Assembly (NCBI GenBank): GCA_905250115.1
Contig: CAJNOI010000016.1
Location: forward strand, 1 to 64,000
DNA from: Adineta steineri
Lineage: Eukaryota; Rotifera; Eurotatoria; Adinetida; Adinetidae
Direction of reading: 5' to 3'
Length of the DNA stretch: 64,000 nt
A model generated the notes under the pieces. The model was not told the DNA's origin, searched no databases, and saw only the letters and a program-made list of their open reading frames with translations. Positions 47,981-61,800 of the stretch are shown piece by piece. Position numbers and translations under genes: made by a program. Position 1 is the stretch's first letter, and every line of letters starts with the position of its first letter.

Positions 47981-50900
47981 ATGCTTTCTCGTCGTTATTT
48001 ACGTCGTAGTCTTGTAACAGCTCTTCTGCTACCTATTGTTATATTACTTTTACTTGCTATTTATCAAAATCGCCATGTAATATTCTTTGAAACTTCATTT
48101 GATCATCATGATCATGGTCATCATCATGAAGATCATTCTGATTTATCACATGATCATATTCCAAATCATAAAATAAGATATCAATTTTCTCCAAAACAAT
48201 TAACAACTAATAGTACTACATTATTAAATGTACATATAAATGAAGATCAACAAACTAAAAAGTCAGTACAAACTTCTCAAATTCCTTCTCTTATGAATGT
48301 GGTCAATAGCAATAATAATAATAAGCAAATTGTATCAGCAAAAAATCAAACATTAACATTACCTGTTATAGAAACAAAAAATCTTCAACGTTTTGTACAT
48401 CTTGATTTAAAAGGTGCTGCACCAAAAGTGGTTTATTTTGAAAAATTATTTCCATATTTAAAACAACTCGGTGCTACTGGCTTACTTATTGAATATGAAG
48501 ACATGTTTCCATTTACTGGTCGTTTATCAAGTATACAACATGGTCTTGCTTATAAAAAGAATGATATTGAAAAAATATTACAATTAGCTGAGAAAAATAA
48601 TTTAAAAGTGATGCCATTACTTCAAGTTTATGGTCATTTAGAATATGTACTTAAATTAAAAGAATTTATGCATTTACGAGAAGATACAAAATATCCACAA
48701 GTTATAACACCATGTCTTGAAGAGAGCTATGAATTATTATTTGGTATTTAAAATCATATAATAGAAAAAATAAATATATATATTTCTTTTATTATAATTT
48801 AGAAATGGTTGATCAAATGTTAACACTTCATCCATCAATTCCATATCTTCATATTGGTTGTGATGAAGTTTATTATCGTTTCATTCATCCACAATGTGCT
48901 AAATATAAATTTCGTGATGAAGCTGATTTATTTATCAGGTAAACTTTATTTATTTTATTATAAAAAGAAAAAACTTATACAGACAAATACAAATTTTTTA
49001 TCCAAAAACTTTTTCATCTGCGTAACATACATATAAAAAACCATCTGTATCTTTATTGTCATTATATAATACTTCCATAGTTGAGCTCAATATTGGTTGT
49101 TTACCATAGACACCAATATAAAAAAATAATGCATGTTCAGCTCGTAAACGTAAACGTCGTCGAATATTATAAGCAAATTGACCAAATGATAATTCTGATG
49201 GAACAAGAAATTTTTCATTTTCAAGACGTGCTAATACTAGTTCATTGCATGATGATGAAGATGCTGATGATGAAAATGAACGAAATAGTGATGTTGATAA
49301 AATTGATGAGGATGTTGATGTTGACGATGACGATGATATTAATGGTTGAACAATAACAGGAATACGATCAGGATAACGTCTTCGAATTCGTTCAGATTCG
49401 AATCGACGTTGTTCAAGAGTATGTTCATGTTTATATTGCCAGTTCATTGTATATTATATGAATGATTGTAAGCACGTTAGCCTTTTTCTTCTTTTTTTTT
49501 GTCGTATATTGGTACCAATACCGTTTTTTTGACAGGTTCGAGAGGGCAAAGGGCGTATTCACAGTTATGTAATGAGAAATAAGAAGAGGTTAGCAGCACC
49601 TAATTGCTAATACACATTTAATGATCGGATCCAAGCAGCAGTAACGACAAAAGTAAGAAGAAAGAAAAAGGAAAGAACACGAACGTGTCGTTGTGGATAC
49701 ACGACACATATACATATACACGTATTCACTTCTCCTCCTCCTTCTGCCTTTTATTTTATTTATTATGATAATTTTTTTCAATTGATGACAGTATACGAAA
49801 GAACAACTCAGAAGGTGATGACATTCTTCTTTACTTTTCAAAATGTTAAATAACCACAAATAAAAAGGTTAAATCTTTTAGTGTCATTATAAATTTTGAA
49901 TAAAAATGAAGAAAAAAAGAAAAAAAAGACAAGACTTGAATTAACCTTACGCATTCAACTCGTGATTTATGTGGTTTTTTTTTAAATTTATTTTTAGACA
50001 TGTTTCTCGTATTGCTAAATATATTAAGTCAAAACGATCTAATATTAAACTATTTATTTGGCATGATATGGTTTCTCAACTTGTCAATACAGGTTATAAT
50101 AATGTAAGAACAGAAGAAAAATATATTCTTTATTTTATTTACATACTTATATTCTTTTGTTTTTTTTTGATTGACAGATTACAGAATTAATTGATCTTGT
50201 TGTACCAATGGTATGGACATATGTCGATGATGTTAAAACATGGTTTGATGATACTGTTTGGATGAAGTAAGAATTAATAGTTTTAATCCATCTAGTGGCA
50301 AAATTTGAGAAGATTTATGAAGGACAATAATTGAGTACTTGATGAAAATATACACTGATAAACTAGAATAGGATATATAATGGTAATAGGAAGAATTTTA
50401 AGATAAAAATTTTATTAAGCTTCTCTTCTGATATATCTGAATTGTACAAGAATGATGATAAATGATTATTCAAATCAAGGTTTTAGTTTCATAGATACAC
50501 ACTTGAAATAGGATCAAAAGATTGATAATTATAAGTAATATTGAAGCAAACAACTTAGACATATACATATATATATATATATTCGATAGCTCTTAGGTGT
50601 TTTTTTTGTCTAATAGAAAGACATAAACGAATCAATAATCTTTTTAATAAAAGTAAAGAGCATTTTTGTTCAAACATATATGTATATCTATATATAGATT
50701 TGCAATGTTCCCTGAAGTGTGGGTAGCAAGTGCATATAAAGGTTCATCTGGTGAAACAACAACAATGAGTTATATTGGTCATCATCATCGCAATCAACAA
50801 ACATGGCTTGAAACAATGTATATTGCATCCGAAAGACATAAAGTTAATTTTACTGGTATTGCTGTTACTGGATGGTCTCGTTATGATCATATGCTTTCAT

Positions 50901-51506
50901 TATGTGAATTTCTTCCTTCATCGATACCTTCATTAACATATTCTTTACAAACAATTGTTCATGGTCATATAACTAATGAATTAAATGAAACAATATCTCA
51001 GACATTATTAGGTTGTACTCAAATACCATTATGGGAACGATCATCATATGCAACATTTGTATCATGCACATTTCCAGGTAATTTATTAGTGTGAATTTAA
51101 AATAAAATATTTCTTTCAATCATTTTTAGGTCATGAAATGTATGAAATGATGTATAAACATGATAATATAATAAGACAATATGAAGAAACAATGTCATTT
51201 GTACGTTTATATGTAACTGATGTTCATATACGACAAAATTATATTCATTATAAACGCGGTGAAGAATGTTTAGAACGTTTAATCTCTTTAGAAAATGAAA
51301 TGATACGTTTTATAGATGGATTTCAAAATGCATGTCTAGTTTTTTTCACACCTGATATTGGTCCAGAATGGTTACAAACTTATTTTATGCGTACATTTAA
51401 AGAAATTCAACAACGTATAAATTTTATTGATCGAGCATTAAAAACACAGTCATCATGGTTACGACGTCCATTACCAAATAATATATCAAGAATAGTTGTC
51501 AAAAAA
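47981..51506 (+). CDS. HEXD: Hexosaminidase D (GH20), type II membrane form; 3' end in gap
   Basis: Beta-N-acetylhexosaminidase. Exons: 47981-48743, 48803-48938, 49998-50103, 50178-50266, 50698-51077 and 51130 into the gap. A basic N-terminus plus one hydrophobic helix (LLLPIVILLLLAIY, about residues 15-28) predicts a signal anchor. Next is a His/Asp-rich stretch (DHHDHGHHHEDHSD), then a ~70-residue linker. The GH20 barrel begins at RFVHLDLKGAAPKVVYFEKL and includes GLLIEYEDMFPF, MPLLQVYGHLEYVLK, the catalytic Asp-Glu pair in HIGCDEVYY, and FPEVWVASAYKG and GIAVTGWSRYDH typical of HEXD. The stop codon is not seen. Intron 2 (48939-49997) is over 1 kb and contains an antisense ATG8-like gene. 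Confidence 0.9.
48998..49447 (-). CDS. ATG8/GABARAP-like protein with Ser-rich insertion and pre-exposed C-terminal Gly
   Basis: Ubiquitin-like autophagy modifier, intronless, 149 residues, nested antisense in an intron of HEXD. The N-terminal helices YKHEHTLEQRRFESERIRRR and YPDRIPVIVQ match GABARAP. After an insertion of about 30 residues dominated by Ser (SSSSSTSTSSSILSTS), the family resumes with KFLVPSELSFGQFAYNIRRR, LRLRAEHALFFYIG, STMEVLYNDNKDTDGFLYV and CYADEKVFG. The stop follows the Gly that is lipidated in ATG8 proteins, so no ATG4 trimming would be needed. Key ligand-binding positions (KFLVPS, the RRRLRLRAE helix) are kept, which argues against random decay. No introns suggests a retrocopy. 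Confidence 0.85.
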   Translation of the reverse strand: MNWQYKHEHTLEQRRFESERIRRRYPDRIPVIVQPLISSSSSTSTSSSILSTSLFRSFSSSASSSSCNELVLARLENEKFLVPSELSFGQFAYNIRRRLRLRAEHALFFYIGVYGKQPILSSTMEVLYNDNKDTDGFLYVCYADEKVFG

Positions 51507-51606
51507 NNNNNNNNNNNNNNNNNNNNNNNNNNNNNNNNNNNNNNNNNNNNNNNNNNNNNNNNNNNNNNNNNNNNNNNNNNNNNNNNNNNNNNNNNNNNNN
51601 NNNNNN
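51507..51606. other. Assembly gap (100 N)
   Basis: Exactly 100 N, replacing the last part of hexosaminidase D. Confidence 0.95.
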
Positions 51607-54600
51607 CTTCTTTTTTTTCAAGAAGCTATTGAGATTTTATAGTAAAGAAAAAAAAACAACATCGTATGTGTACATATATAATCACACTAGCTTCATTAGT
51701 ATTATAAATAAGAAAAAGAAAAAGACATTGTAACCATGGACAATGGCTATATTATTGGAAGGCATGTCTCATCGTGGCACGAGTTAGACTAGACAAATGA
51801 CAAGGACGTTTTGTACTTCCACAAACACACGCCCACACTAATTTCAGTCCAATTCATTCTTCATGACGGCACATTAAGGATAAAAAGAAAACGTGTGAAC
51901 ATTATTCATGAACATGATATAGATCTTTTTCTTTTTTTTTTCACTAAACCAGAAGACACTTCCGTACATGCTGTGATGGTCACTATGATCATCTTTACTA
52001 TTGTATGATAAAAATCTAAGTTACTTTTTCAATTTTTTGTAATATGAGAAGAAGAAAGCGGAAACGTATTTTTAATTATCCGTCTCTATCTCATTCTCTT
52101 TCTCTCCTCCCCACTCTTCTCTTCTCTCCTCATTTTAGTTTAAATGAAAGTTGACCGTTCCGTTTATTGAATCAATGACAAGTCATCACATTTTTCGATT
52201 AAATAGGTATCAAACAGATTGAAATCTCTATTAACACATGATGATAAGTTTAGAAATAGAATATATTCATTTTTCAATGACAGACCTTCTTCAATTCGAT
52301 TAGTGATGAGAGAAAAAAAAAGAAAGGACTCATGCCGAGCTAAGAAATTCAAGAACTGATCAGCATTTGGTTCAATCATAATCACACGCGTCCATTCATT
52401 TATTTGTCGTTCTTCTATTTACGGTGCGTGATAAATATACTTGCTCGAGAGAGTGTGACAATAGCACGATGGTCATTCGTTTATTTGGATCAAATTACAT
52501 TTATATTTATACACATACACATAGACAAACTCAGAGAGATATTAGATTCGTAAGAGTTTTTATTGAGATTAATAACGGAAAGAAAGTCTGTCAGTATTGA
52601 TTTGTAGGCAAAGAACATTTTCTTCAAAATGTTAGTTTGATGAGCGGAAATAGATTAGTGTAAAAGCCTTGACGGAATGTGTAATGTTTGATTTTATCGA
52701 CTTGTCGCCGGCATTATCATTTATGATGACGCCGGCACTTTATATATTTTGACCAATTGAGACAATTGGGTTGACACATACAGATGGTTAGTGATTGTTG
52801 TCGTATTCTTAAAAATCAAACACGAAAGCTTTCGTCTGTCTCGTCTTTCTTTGATAATTGCATTTGAACGATGATGGACATAACCGAATGTGAGTGCTAA
52901 ATCAAAATAGGAAGTCAATTTTTCTCGCTTGACTAGAAGAGTGTTCAAGAACATGTTCGTGCACATTTTCTCTTTCTTCTATCGCAAACAAACAGGCAAT
53001 GTCCACTATTAATATTTTTTCCTTTTACTATTTCACTACTAACATAGTCCGACTAATGGATTGCAAATAAGAACGAGAGAAAATGTCACCCACATTGTAC
53101 ATACTATAGCTATTATGAATAAACCCATTGGCATTCTCGAATTATCTATGTCATTATAATTTGTTTTATATGTATTATGAAATGGTTGAAAATAACTATG
53201 AATTGTTAACTGACTGTAGCAAGTTAATTAGAAAAAAAGAATCTAAAGAAATCAGATCTAATACAATCCTTGATTTATCTGTGGCATTTGTCGTCTGTTG
53301 CAAACATTAGTGACAGCCTTGAATGGACGAATTAATGATAATAGTCGGACCATACAAACGTATATATATACATACATATACATACACATTGAAGTCTCTT
53401 ATTACTTCTTCATTTATTTGCTTGCTGACGCGTAGAAAAATATGTTGCGCCACTTTTATTGTTTTAGTATAACTAAAAGAAATAGGTCGTAGAATAATCA
53501 ATTATTATCACTTAACTGCTTATGTCAATGATGTATTCTACTTCATTAAATTCTTTTCTTTTTTCTGATGCTCATCATTATCATTATCATTACATAAATC
53601 CATATGTTAATCACAATCTCACATGGGAATTAAATATGAGCTTGAAAAAGAGCCCTGAGGAGGTGTCGTCGTTTTCATCATCTTTCTTTTCTCATCAATG
53701 TTGTTATATTAAAGATGTTATTTTAAATAGAAAGACCGTAAAACAATATACTAACAAACTAGATAGTCAGTTGAACACCATCATTCAACTTTACTAGTAC
53801 TATAACTATTTTCTATTATCAACTCATCAGGGTTCAATTATTCGAGGTTGATTACTCACGCAGACAATACGTTTGTCACTCTACTCACAATGCATTGTAT
53901 GTATATGATTGTATATGCATATATATATATATAGTATAAAGATTATTAGCTCATCTACTAACTTCTGTTCTGAGATAAATTGGCATTTAGATGATCTCTT
54001 ATCAAACAAACAGTACCAGAGTAGTCTGCTTGGTCAGTAAGATACTTCCTTCCTGATACTTTTTTTTCTTCTTCTCGTTCTTTTCTTGTTCAACATTATT
54101 TTTCTTTTTCTCTCTCCCTCCCTCCTTTTCTCTTTCGCTTTCTCACTCTCTTTCTCTTTTTTTTTCTTTTCTTATTCTTTACTTGCAGTTTTTTTTTGTT
54201 GAACAGACACTCGTCGATCATCGAATACACATAACTCATAAATCAGAAACTTGTTGAATCGATGGCATTTCAAGACAGGTATAAAACTAGATTTCTTGCT
54301 TTTTATCCTTACTTATTTAATAGTTACCCAAAAATAAAAAGGGCAATCTAAGAAAAGATCAGGGTCAGAGAAAACAAACGGAATTTATCATCATAAAGAA
54401 AACGATAGTACCAAGGGAAAGAGCGAAAGAGAGAGAGAGAGGAGAAGAAGAGAAAGAGAAGATAATCAGACCGGAAAAGAGATATAAACGATGCCATATA
54501 GATCAGCATCGTTGTCTTTTCTCATTATTCATTTATCATTGTTTAGAAAAAATAAATACATATATCTATCTAATATAAATATACCAGATTTTTCTTTTTT

Positions 54601-54629
54601 TTTAATGTTCGTTTAGGTTCATCGAAAAA
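51607..54629. other. Intergenic, low-complexity tracts, no gene recognised
   Basis: Long stretch upstream of the protocadherin. It holds CT-rich tracts (about 52081-52135 and 54060-54180), a GA-rich tract (about 54415-54475) and a GC-rich hairpin at 52707-52736. No protein-like frame was found. Confidence 0.5.
52707..52736. repeat. Imperfect GC-rich hairpin
   Basis: Two GCCGGC hexamers flank ATTATCAT-TT-ATGATGAC, giving a 14-bp stem with two imperfect positions and a 2-base loop. It stands out in AT-rich DNA. Function unknown. Confidence 0.5.
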
Positions 54630-57600
54630 ATGTTACGTTTTTTCTTGATTTTATTATTTTTATTTATTTCATCAATATTATCATCACGTTTAAAATATCG
54701 AGCATCAGTTAAAGAAAATGTTGATCTGTATTATACAATAACATCAATCGATAAAATGTTATCTGTTAATTATCAACAATCAATTGAATTTCTAAATTCT
54801 AACTCTCCATATACAACATATTTTCTTGTTGACGGACAAAAATTACGTACAAGACGTTTAATTGATCGTGAAGAATTTTGTCGGATTAAATTATGTGAAA
54901 ATTCTTTATGTCATCCATGTGAAATTGAAATGGATTTTGTATTAAAAGAAAATGGTCAACCACGTGATATTATTTCATTAATATTAACTGTTGAAGATGT
55001 AAACGAATTTCGACCACAATTTTTAGATATGTCATCTAATGGTCAAGTTATTCAACTTAATATTAGTGAAGGCGTGCCTGGTATGTATGTTTGTTACACA
55101 ATGAATGACCTTTAATGTATGAGTTCCTGACATTCTGAAAGCTAATTGGGGAGCCTGTGACGGACGTTTTAAACGGATTTTTTTTCTCTCGTAAAAGCTT
55201 ATGAGACTCATTATGGAAGCAGATGTTTATTTCGTATATTGTTTCTCTAGTTGGACACGTGTTACCCATTCCAAGTGCTACAGACAAGGATGGTGAAGAT
55301 GATGACCTTGTTTATTGGTTGGAAAAAACGACAAAAATTCCATTTGAACTTGTTTCATTTGGTTCAAATCAAATTGGTATGAATATATATATATATCCTT
55401 TCCTCTTCTTTCTCTTCTCTATTTATATAAATACTAATCTGATTTTATCTTCTAGCTTTAAATGTAACTGAACCATTAGATCGTGAGACACGCGATTTTT
55501 ATGAATTTAAATTAACTGCTAGCGATCGAGGAAATTTAACATCAACAATACCTATACATATATCAATAAGTGATATTAATGATAATGTTCCTTCATTTGA
55601 TCAACAACATCCTTATACATTAAATATATCTGAAAATATTCTTCCATCGTTAACTAAATCATTACTTCGTATACATGCTATAGATAATGATTCAAATGAA
55701 AATGGTCATATAACTTATAATTTTAGTCCTCAAGTTTCAGAATTAATTCGTCAAACATTTCAATTAAATTCTGAAACAGGAGATTTATATCTTCTTCAAT
55801 CTCTAGATTATGAACAATATAAAGAATATCGTATACAAGTAACAGCACAAGATTCCGGTCCAGTATCAGTTCCTGTTTATACAGTTATTATTATAAATAT
55901 TGAAGATGAAAATGATAATATACCAATAATGAATCTACGTGTATCAGAATATTTTCATTTAGTTAATAATACATTATATATAAGTGAACAAACACCAATC
56001 AATACCTTATTAATGCATATAATTGTACAAGATTTTGATTCAAATTTAAATGGTAAAGTTAATTGTTGGATTGAACCATTAGAACCAAAGCTAAATTTAA
56101 CCAATACAATAAATAATATGTTTGCTATATATACTAGACAATTATTTGATCGTGAACAGAAATCAAATTATTCAATAAGTTTAATTATTGAAGATAATGG
56201 TTTAAAAATTCGTCATCGAACAAAACGTGAACTTGAATTAATTATAACGGATATTAATGATAATCCACCAATATTCTCTCAATCATTTTATAATGTATCA
56301 ATTGATGAAGAAAAAGAATATTTACAACCTATATTACAATTGCAAGCAACTGATGCAGATATAAATGAAAATAGTCAAATATCATATGAATTAATTACTA
56401 AAGAATATATAAATTTATTTAATTTAAATGAAAAAACAGGTGAATTATTTTTAGTAAAAAATCTTGATCGAGAATTGAAATCAGAATATAATTTAACAAT
56501 ACGTGCAAATGATCATGGACAATATCCATCACAATTATCAAGTGATGTTTCAGTTTATATTAATGTAATTGATAAAAATGAATATACACCAGAATTTCAA
56601 GAAAAAAAATATTCATTTCAAAATATCGATGAAAATATTTCAATTAATTCATCTATTGGTTTTGTTAAAGCTACTGATCGTGATGATAATTTAATAAATT
56701 ATTCAATTACGTCATCAGATTTGATGATTAATTCTCTAACAGGAGAAATCTTTGTACGTAAACTACTTGATTACGATACACATCCTTGTATAAATGCCAT
56801 AGTTACAGCTAAAGATCAAGGTGGTTTAAGTTCTACTAGTGAAATTGAAGTTTGTCTAAAACCAATCAATGAATATTCACCACAACTTCATCCACATTCA
56901 CGTCTTATTTCTATTAATATTGATAATACAAGTTTAATACATTTAAATGCAAGTGATCGTGATCGTTCACCATCAAGTTTTATCTCATATCAATATGGAC
57001 AAGTATCAAATTGTAATTTAACCTTTTTACAATTATCATCAAATGGAACAATTTATTTAAATAAAAAACAAAAATGTACAGGTATTATTGATCTTATTGT
57101 ATTAATTAATGATAATGATCAATATCCATTAGCAAAATCAACCAATGAAACTATACGTTTTATTCTTTATTCGGATACAATACCATTAAGTATAGCGTCT
57201 CAATTATCATCGTCAAAATTTTTCGATAAAAAATTTCAAAATTTATCTTTTCATGATCTTACACCAGAAATGATTATTACTTTTATTATTGTAATGTCAT
57301 TGATACTATGTTCATTTATTGTCTGTATCGTTGCTTGTATTATAAGTCGAAAACGAAAAATATCAAAACATAATTCAAAACAAAATAAACTACTTGTTAA
57401 ACAATCACCATCACCAATAATGAATACATCACAAAAACGCCTTACTCTTCTCACTTCTTCGTCAAGAGCAAGTAAAGATCGGATCTGTTTCACGGAGGTA
57501 AGTAATGCGTGATTAGCTCTTATTTCAGAGTCGTGATCTTACTCATTAGAAAAATGAGATAGAATAATGAATACGAGAACATAAAAAGAGTCATGTATGT

Positions 57601-58839
57601 ATGTGTGCAATCTACCGTACGTGTCGTATTACATGATTAGAAACCTTCAGATTCTTTTTTTTTCTATTTCTTCATAGTAAAACACCATAATCATTGTGTA
57701 AAATAAGCAACAAAAGTTTTGCCAACCTTATATAAAGTACATATGATACATGAGTATAAAAACAACATTTTAAATAGAATATCTAAGAGGTTTCTTTCAA
57801 GAATAAGAAGAAATCTATTTCAATCAGCAATGATATATATTCCAAAAATAAAAGAATACGATACGATGTAACATATAAATGGTTGCTTTAACCTTGAACT
57901 CGATGAGAAGCACTTGAGTCAATAGAGTGCAAGAAATAAGTTCAATTGTACATTGACCCAATTTTCTTCGCCTACCTAATATGTTGATATGTAAGATGAT
58001 GAATAAATGAACAACGTTTGAACAAAAGATGATCATATCTCAAATTTCATTATACCAGACAGACACAAACATTCATATCTATTCATATAAACGAAATGCA
58101 CGTGCCAAATGGGACCTTCCATTTATTCATTGTCTAATCCAAGATAGAATATAAAGTCAATCTGCTAAATGGGATTCATTCATTCATTCATTCGTTTATT
58201 TTAGAATCATTGTTTACTCAGCGATGGTAGCCTTGCAACTGGTAAGCACTATATTTCATCTTCTATTTGAAACTTATTTATTAATTCTCTTTTGTTATTT
58301 CTTCTAATCTAGACATAAATACGAACAGTCCTTATAGCAAATTACAACAATCAATAAAGACAAATGGAAATAGTGATACAGGTTCATCATATAATGATTC
58401 TTGTTATGGATCATCTGAAATGGATGTATGTCATCATCATCAGTCAACAGGAAATAAATTAGTCAAACAAGACATACCAATAGCAGCGACAATGACGGAA
58501 GCTACTGGCAAAATTCTCCTGTCGTCTAATGAAAATTATATTATTTTATGTAAAGATAGTACTACAAATAGTGATGAGACAAACCCATCAATTTCAATTC
58601 CTTCATCTTCATCTTCTTCTCCTACTGCTAATAATAATAACAGTTTAATAACAACATGTCAACCTAATAGACGTACAGGAACAACACAACAATATCGTAC
58701 ACAATTAAAATCAACAGTAGATCAATCAAATAAAAAAGTTGAATTTTTCCAGAATGATGATGAATGTCGTAAGGTACTTTGTTCGACAACATCGTTTAAT
58801 TATCGAAATATTACACCGCTTAACGAATATTATCTTTAG
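54630..58839 (+). CDS. Protocadherin-like single-pass adhesion protein
   Basis: Calcium-dependent adhesion receptor. Five exons (54630-55080, 55251-55376, 55456-57497, 58205-58241, 58313-58839) sum to 1060 residues. A signal peptide (LRFFLILLFLFISSILSS) is followed by about six cadherin repeats. The first has the protocadherin-type pattern DREEFC...C and VEDVNEFRPQF. Later repeats carry the calcium motifs LDRE, DxD/DxN and SDINDNVPSF, EDENDNIP, TDINDNPPIF, IDKNEYTPEF and KPINEYSPQL, degenerating towards the membrane. The membrane helix is MIITFIIVMSLILCSFIVCI (about 57270-57330). A basic stop-transfer and a Ser/Asn/Thr-rich cytoplasmic tail follow, including a 37-bp exon. No catenin-binding region is seen, as expected for a protocadherin. 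Confidence 0.88.
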
Positions 58840-61800
58840 TAACAGATGTCATACACATGTTTCTTTTTTTGCCGGTGATTGAAATATGCCGAATGTCTAT
58901 AAACCTTTGAAGATGATGATTATGATGATGATCTATATCCTGCTGTTTTCTACTTTAAAGTGCCATTTTTCTATCTTACGAATAAATTAACTTTTTCCTC
59001 GTTTTTTTTTAATCTATGTCTCTTGATAATAATCATTATTTGTATGTCGATGTGTATTTGTATGTGTGGTCAGATACAATCGAGCTTTTATGTTTTCTTT
59101 TGCTCTCTTTTTTTTCTACTTGTTGTACATTTGTTTTTTTATCATTTATTAAAATGATAAGCGATGATTGAAAAGAAAAAGACGACATAAAGAATGTAGA
59201 TTTTTCATTATTATTCTAAATGTAACAATTGGTTGTTTTACTGCTTTGTCACAAAATAGAAAAAAAAAAAGTCATTTTCTATTCAGGTATCAATGTGAAT
59301 TATTACATCATATGATTGAGTATGTGTGTGATGCTTAAGTTAAATCAATATGATTTTTATATGTGTACGTTCGTTCCCTTAGGGAAAAGAAATATGAGCA
59401 CGAGAATGTAAGAAGTCTGTTAAATGACCATAAACAGCTTTAACTCTTTCTTTTCTTTCTTTCTTTTTAATGACCTGTCCGAATAATACAAGGTTATTAC
59501 CTACATATATATATACACATATCAAAATCTCTATGGAATATATCACTTTTTTTGGCACATTGCTAATTTGATCGTTCCTAGTAAAGATCATTGCTCAATA
59601 CTCATCAATCATTGACGTACATATGTGTCACCATTATTTCTAATGTACACATTTGTGTGTGATCTTGCCCTTTCTTATTCTTAGATATGTAGCTACTTTC
59701 AGTGTCGTTGATGTAATGAACTATATTGAAAAGGTCGCCGATTTATTTATCAATCGACTTCTTTTCTATTTATATCTAATCTCATATGCTAAATTTTATT
59801 TGACAGGTTAGATAGTAGAATTAAAGTCTCATCCGTTTTTATTCTATTTAGCAATGCATAATAAGGTAATATAGACAGGTCATTCACAATAATAAGTTAT
59901 GCAAAGTATGTATATATAAATGCGGCGATTGATTGAGATATGTGGCGAGTCATACATCATTTGAGACGTACATTGTCTACTATCATCAATGAACAAATAG
60001 GGTGTCTAGTTAACACCACCTCGAGCGATTACTATAACCAATAATTACACTTTATATATGTATATATATATGTATATGTATATTGTGTGTGAATGATAGA
60101 CATGGTATTGTAGTGTCTAAGTATAAGTGTGAAAAGTGGTGGTCTTGGCAGCATCATCCACTTGAAAGTCATCACATTCTTACTGACAGGCTCTTCACTT
60201 TCATGAACTAATGCCCGATAGTTATTTATAGAAACAAGAAATATGTGAAAAGCAGCTTTCTTTTTCTCATTATCAATGTTGCCTTACGGTGTCTGTGCCT
60301 ACCTGATGCTTTTTTTTTTTTTATAAATCCCTCATTTTTTTTTCTTCATATATAATCTTATCAATTAATCAATTATAAGGATTAAAACTTCTTGTTATTT
60401 TCATCTAATTTACGATTAGATTAGAATTGGATCAGTAATCTTTTGGTATTGAGTTAAAATAGAGATAAAAAACGATGAATACACATACATATAAAAGGAA
60501 AATTTATGATGTAAGGAAGTACTCTCGATTTTTTTTACATAATGGATAAATGCTAACATATATACACAATTGAATCAAGTTCCTTTTTTTCTCTGTCATC
60601 TACATCACAATCATGTTAGTGACTTTTCCATTTACTTAGCAAACGAAAAAGAAAAAAAAAGAAATGAGGAAAAAAAATGTTAGTCCTGAGGACATATTAG
60701 TTTTTTCTTTGTTAGTTAAAGAAAAAAGAAAGATTCGGATGTGGTCAGTACACTTAAAAGTGCTATCTTCATTGTCAACGGAAATGTTTGCACCTCCTTA
60801 TGATTAGACGAGAAAGTTTTCTCGATTCTATTGTATATGACTTGCGTGATAGACATTTACGCAATACAAGGAAGTGCCATCCTTTATGTCTGTGAATGCA
60901 TTTGATAAGTTAAAAGAGTCAGTGTGAGTGTATGTACATGTATGGATGTGTATGTCTGCAACCACGCCCAATTTAATCATAGTCATTAAATAGACGATAT
61001 ATGAAAACGAATCGATTCATCATGTCACATACAGTAAATTCTTTGCAACTTGTTATACTTGTCAATCAGAATTTGAAGGACTTCATATTGGTCACTTCTA
61101 GAATTGACATTAATCTGTTTCTAGTGTTACCTTGAAGTAACACATTTATTCATACATATCATACTTCTTTGTGGTTTCTTTCAATTTACATATATATTCA
61201 TTGTAATAAATGAATTCTATCGAGAATAAAAAATACTCTTATCATTGATAAATATTAGTTAATATGAAATTTATTTTAATAAGCTGTATATGTATATATA
61301 AACAAGATGATGCATTGACCTCATAATCAAATGTCATTTCGAAAGCCTAATTATCAGCACACTATGATATTTTTAATGCTCATATTGCTGTAATACAACT
61401 AATTATGTGTGATGCCCAACGGTCAATGGGCATTAAAAAAACATACAACACACCAGTTGTTCGAACCACAAGAGATGCCGATCAAATGATATGTGCGTGT
61501 GCAATAATAATGATACAGTAAAGAACTGCAGTCGGTGAACTTCTGTATCATATTTTTTTCACGCACGCATGCACATATCATTCTTCGGCATTCATTGGAA
61601 TAGAATCGATAACATCAATCAGTTCGTTGTAATTAGCTACGATCATCATCATCATCGCATATGTGTTGTTTCTAATTGTACACATGTTCAACTAAAAACA
61701 AGTGTCTATAATTTAATATACTTATTTGAAGAAATTGATTTAGTTATAGATATCGATTCAATCATTGTAAAATCTTAACAACTTGAAAATATAAGACTAT

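Noticed and set aside
61440-61475. TTCGAAC resembling a tRNA T-loop
   Set aside because: The flanking bases do not form the 5-bp T-stem and no acceptor or anticodon arm fits.
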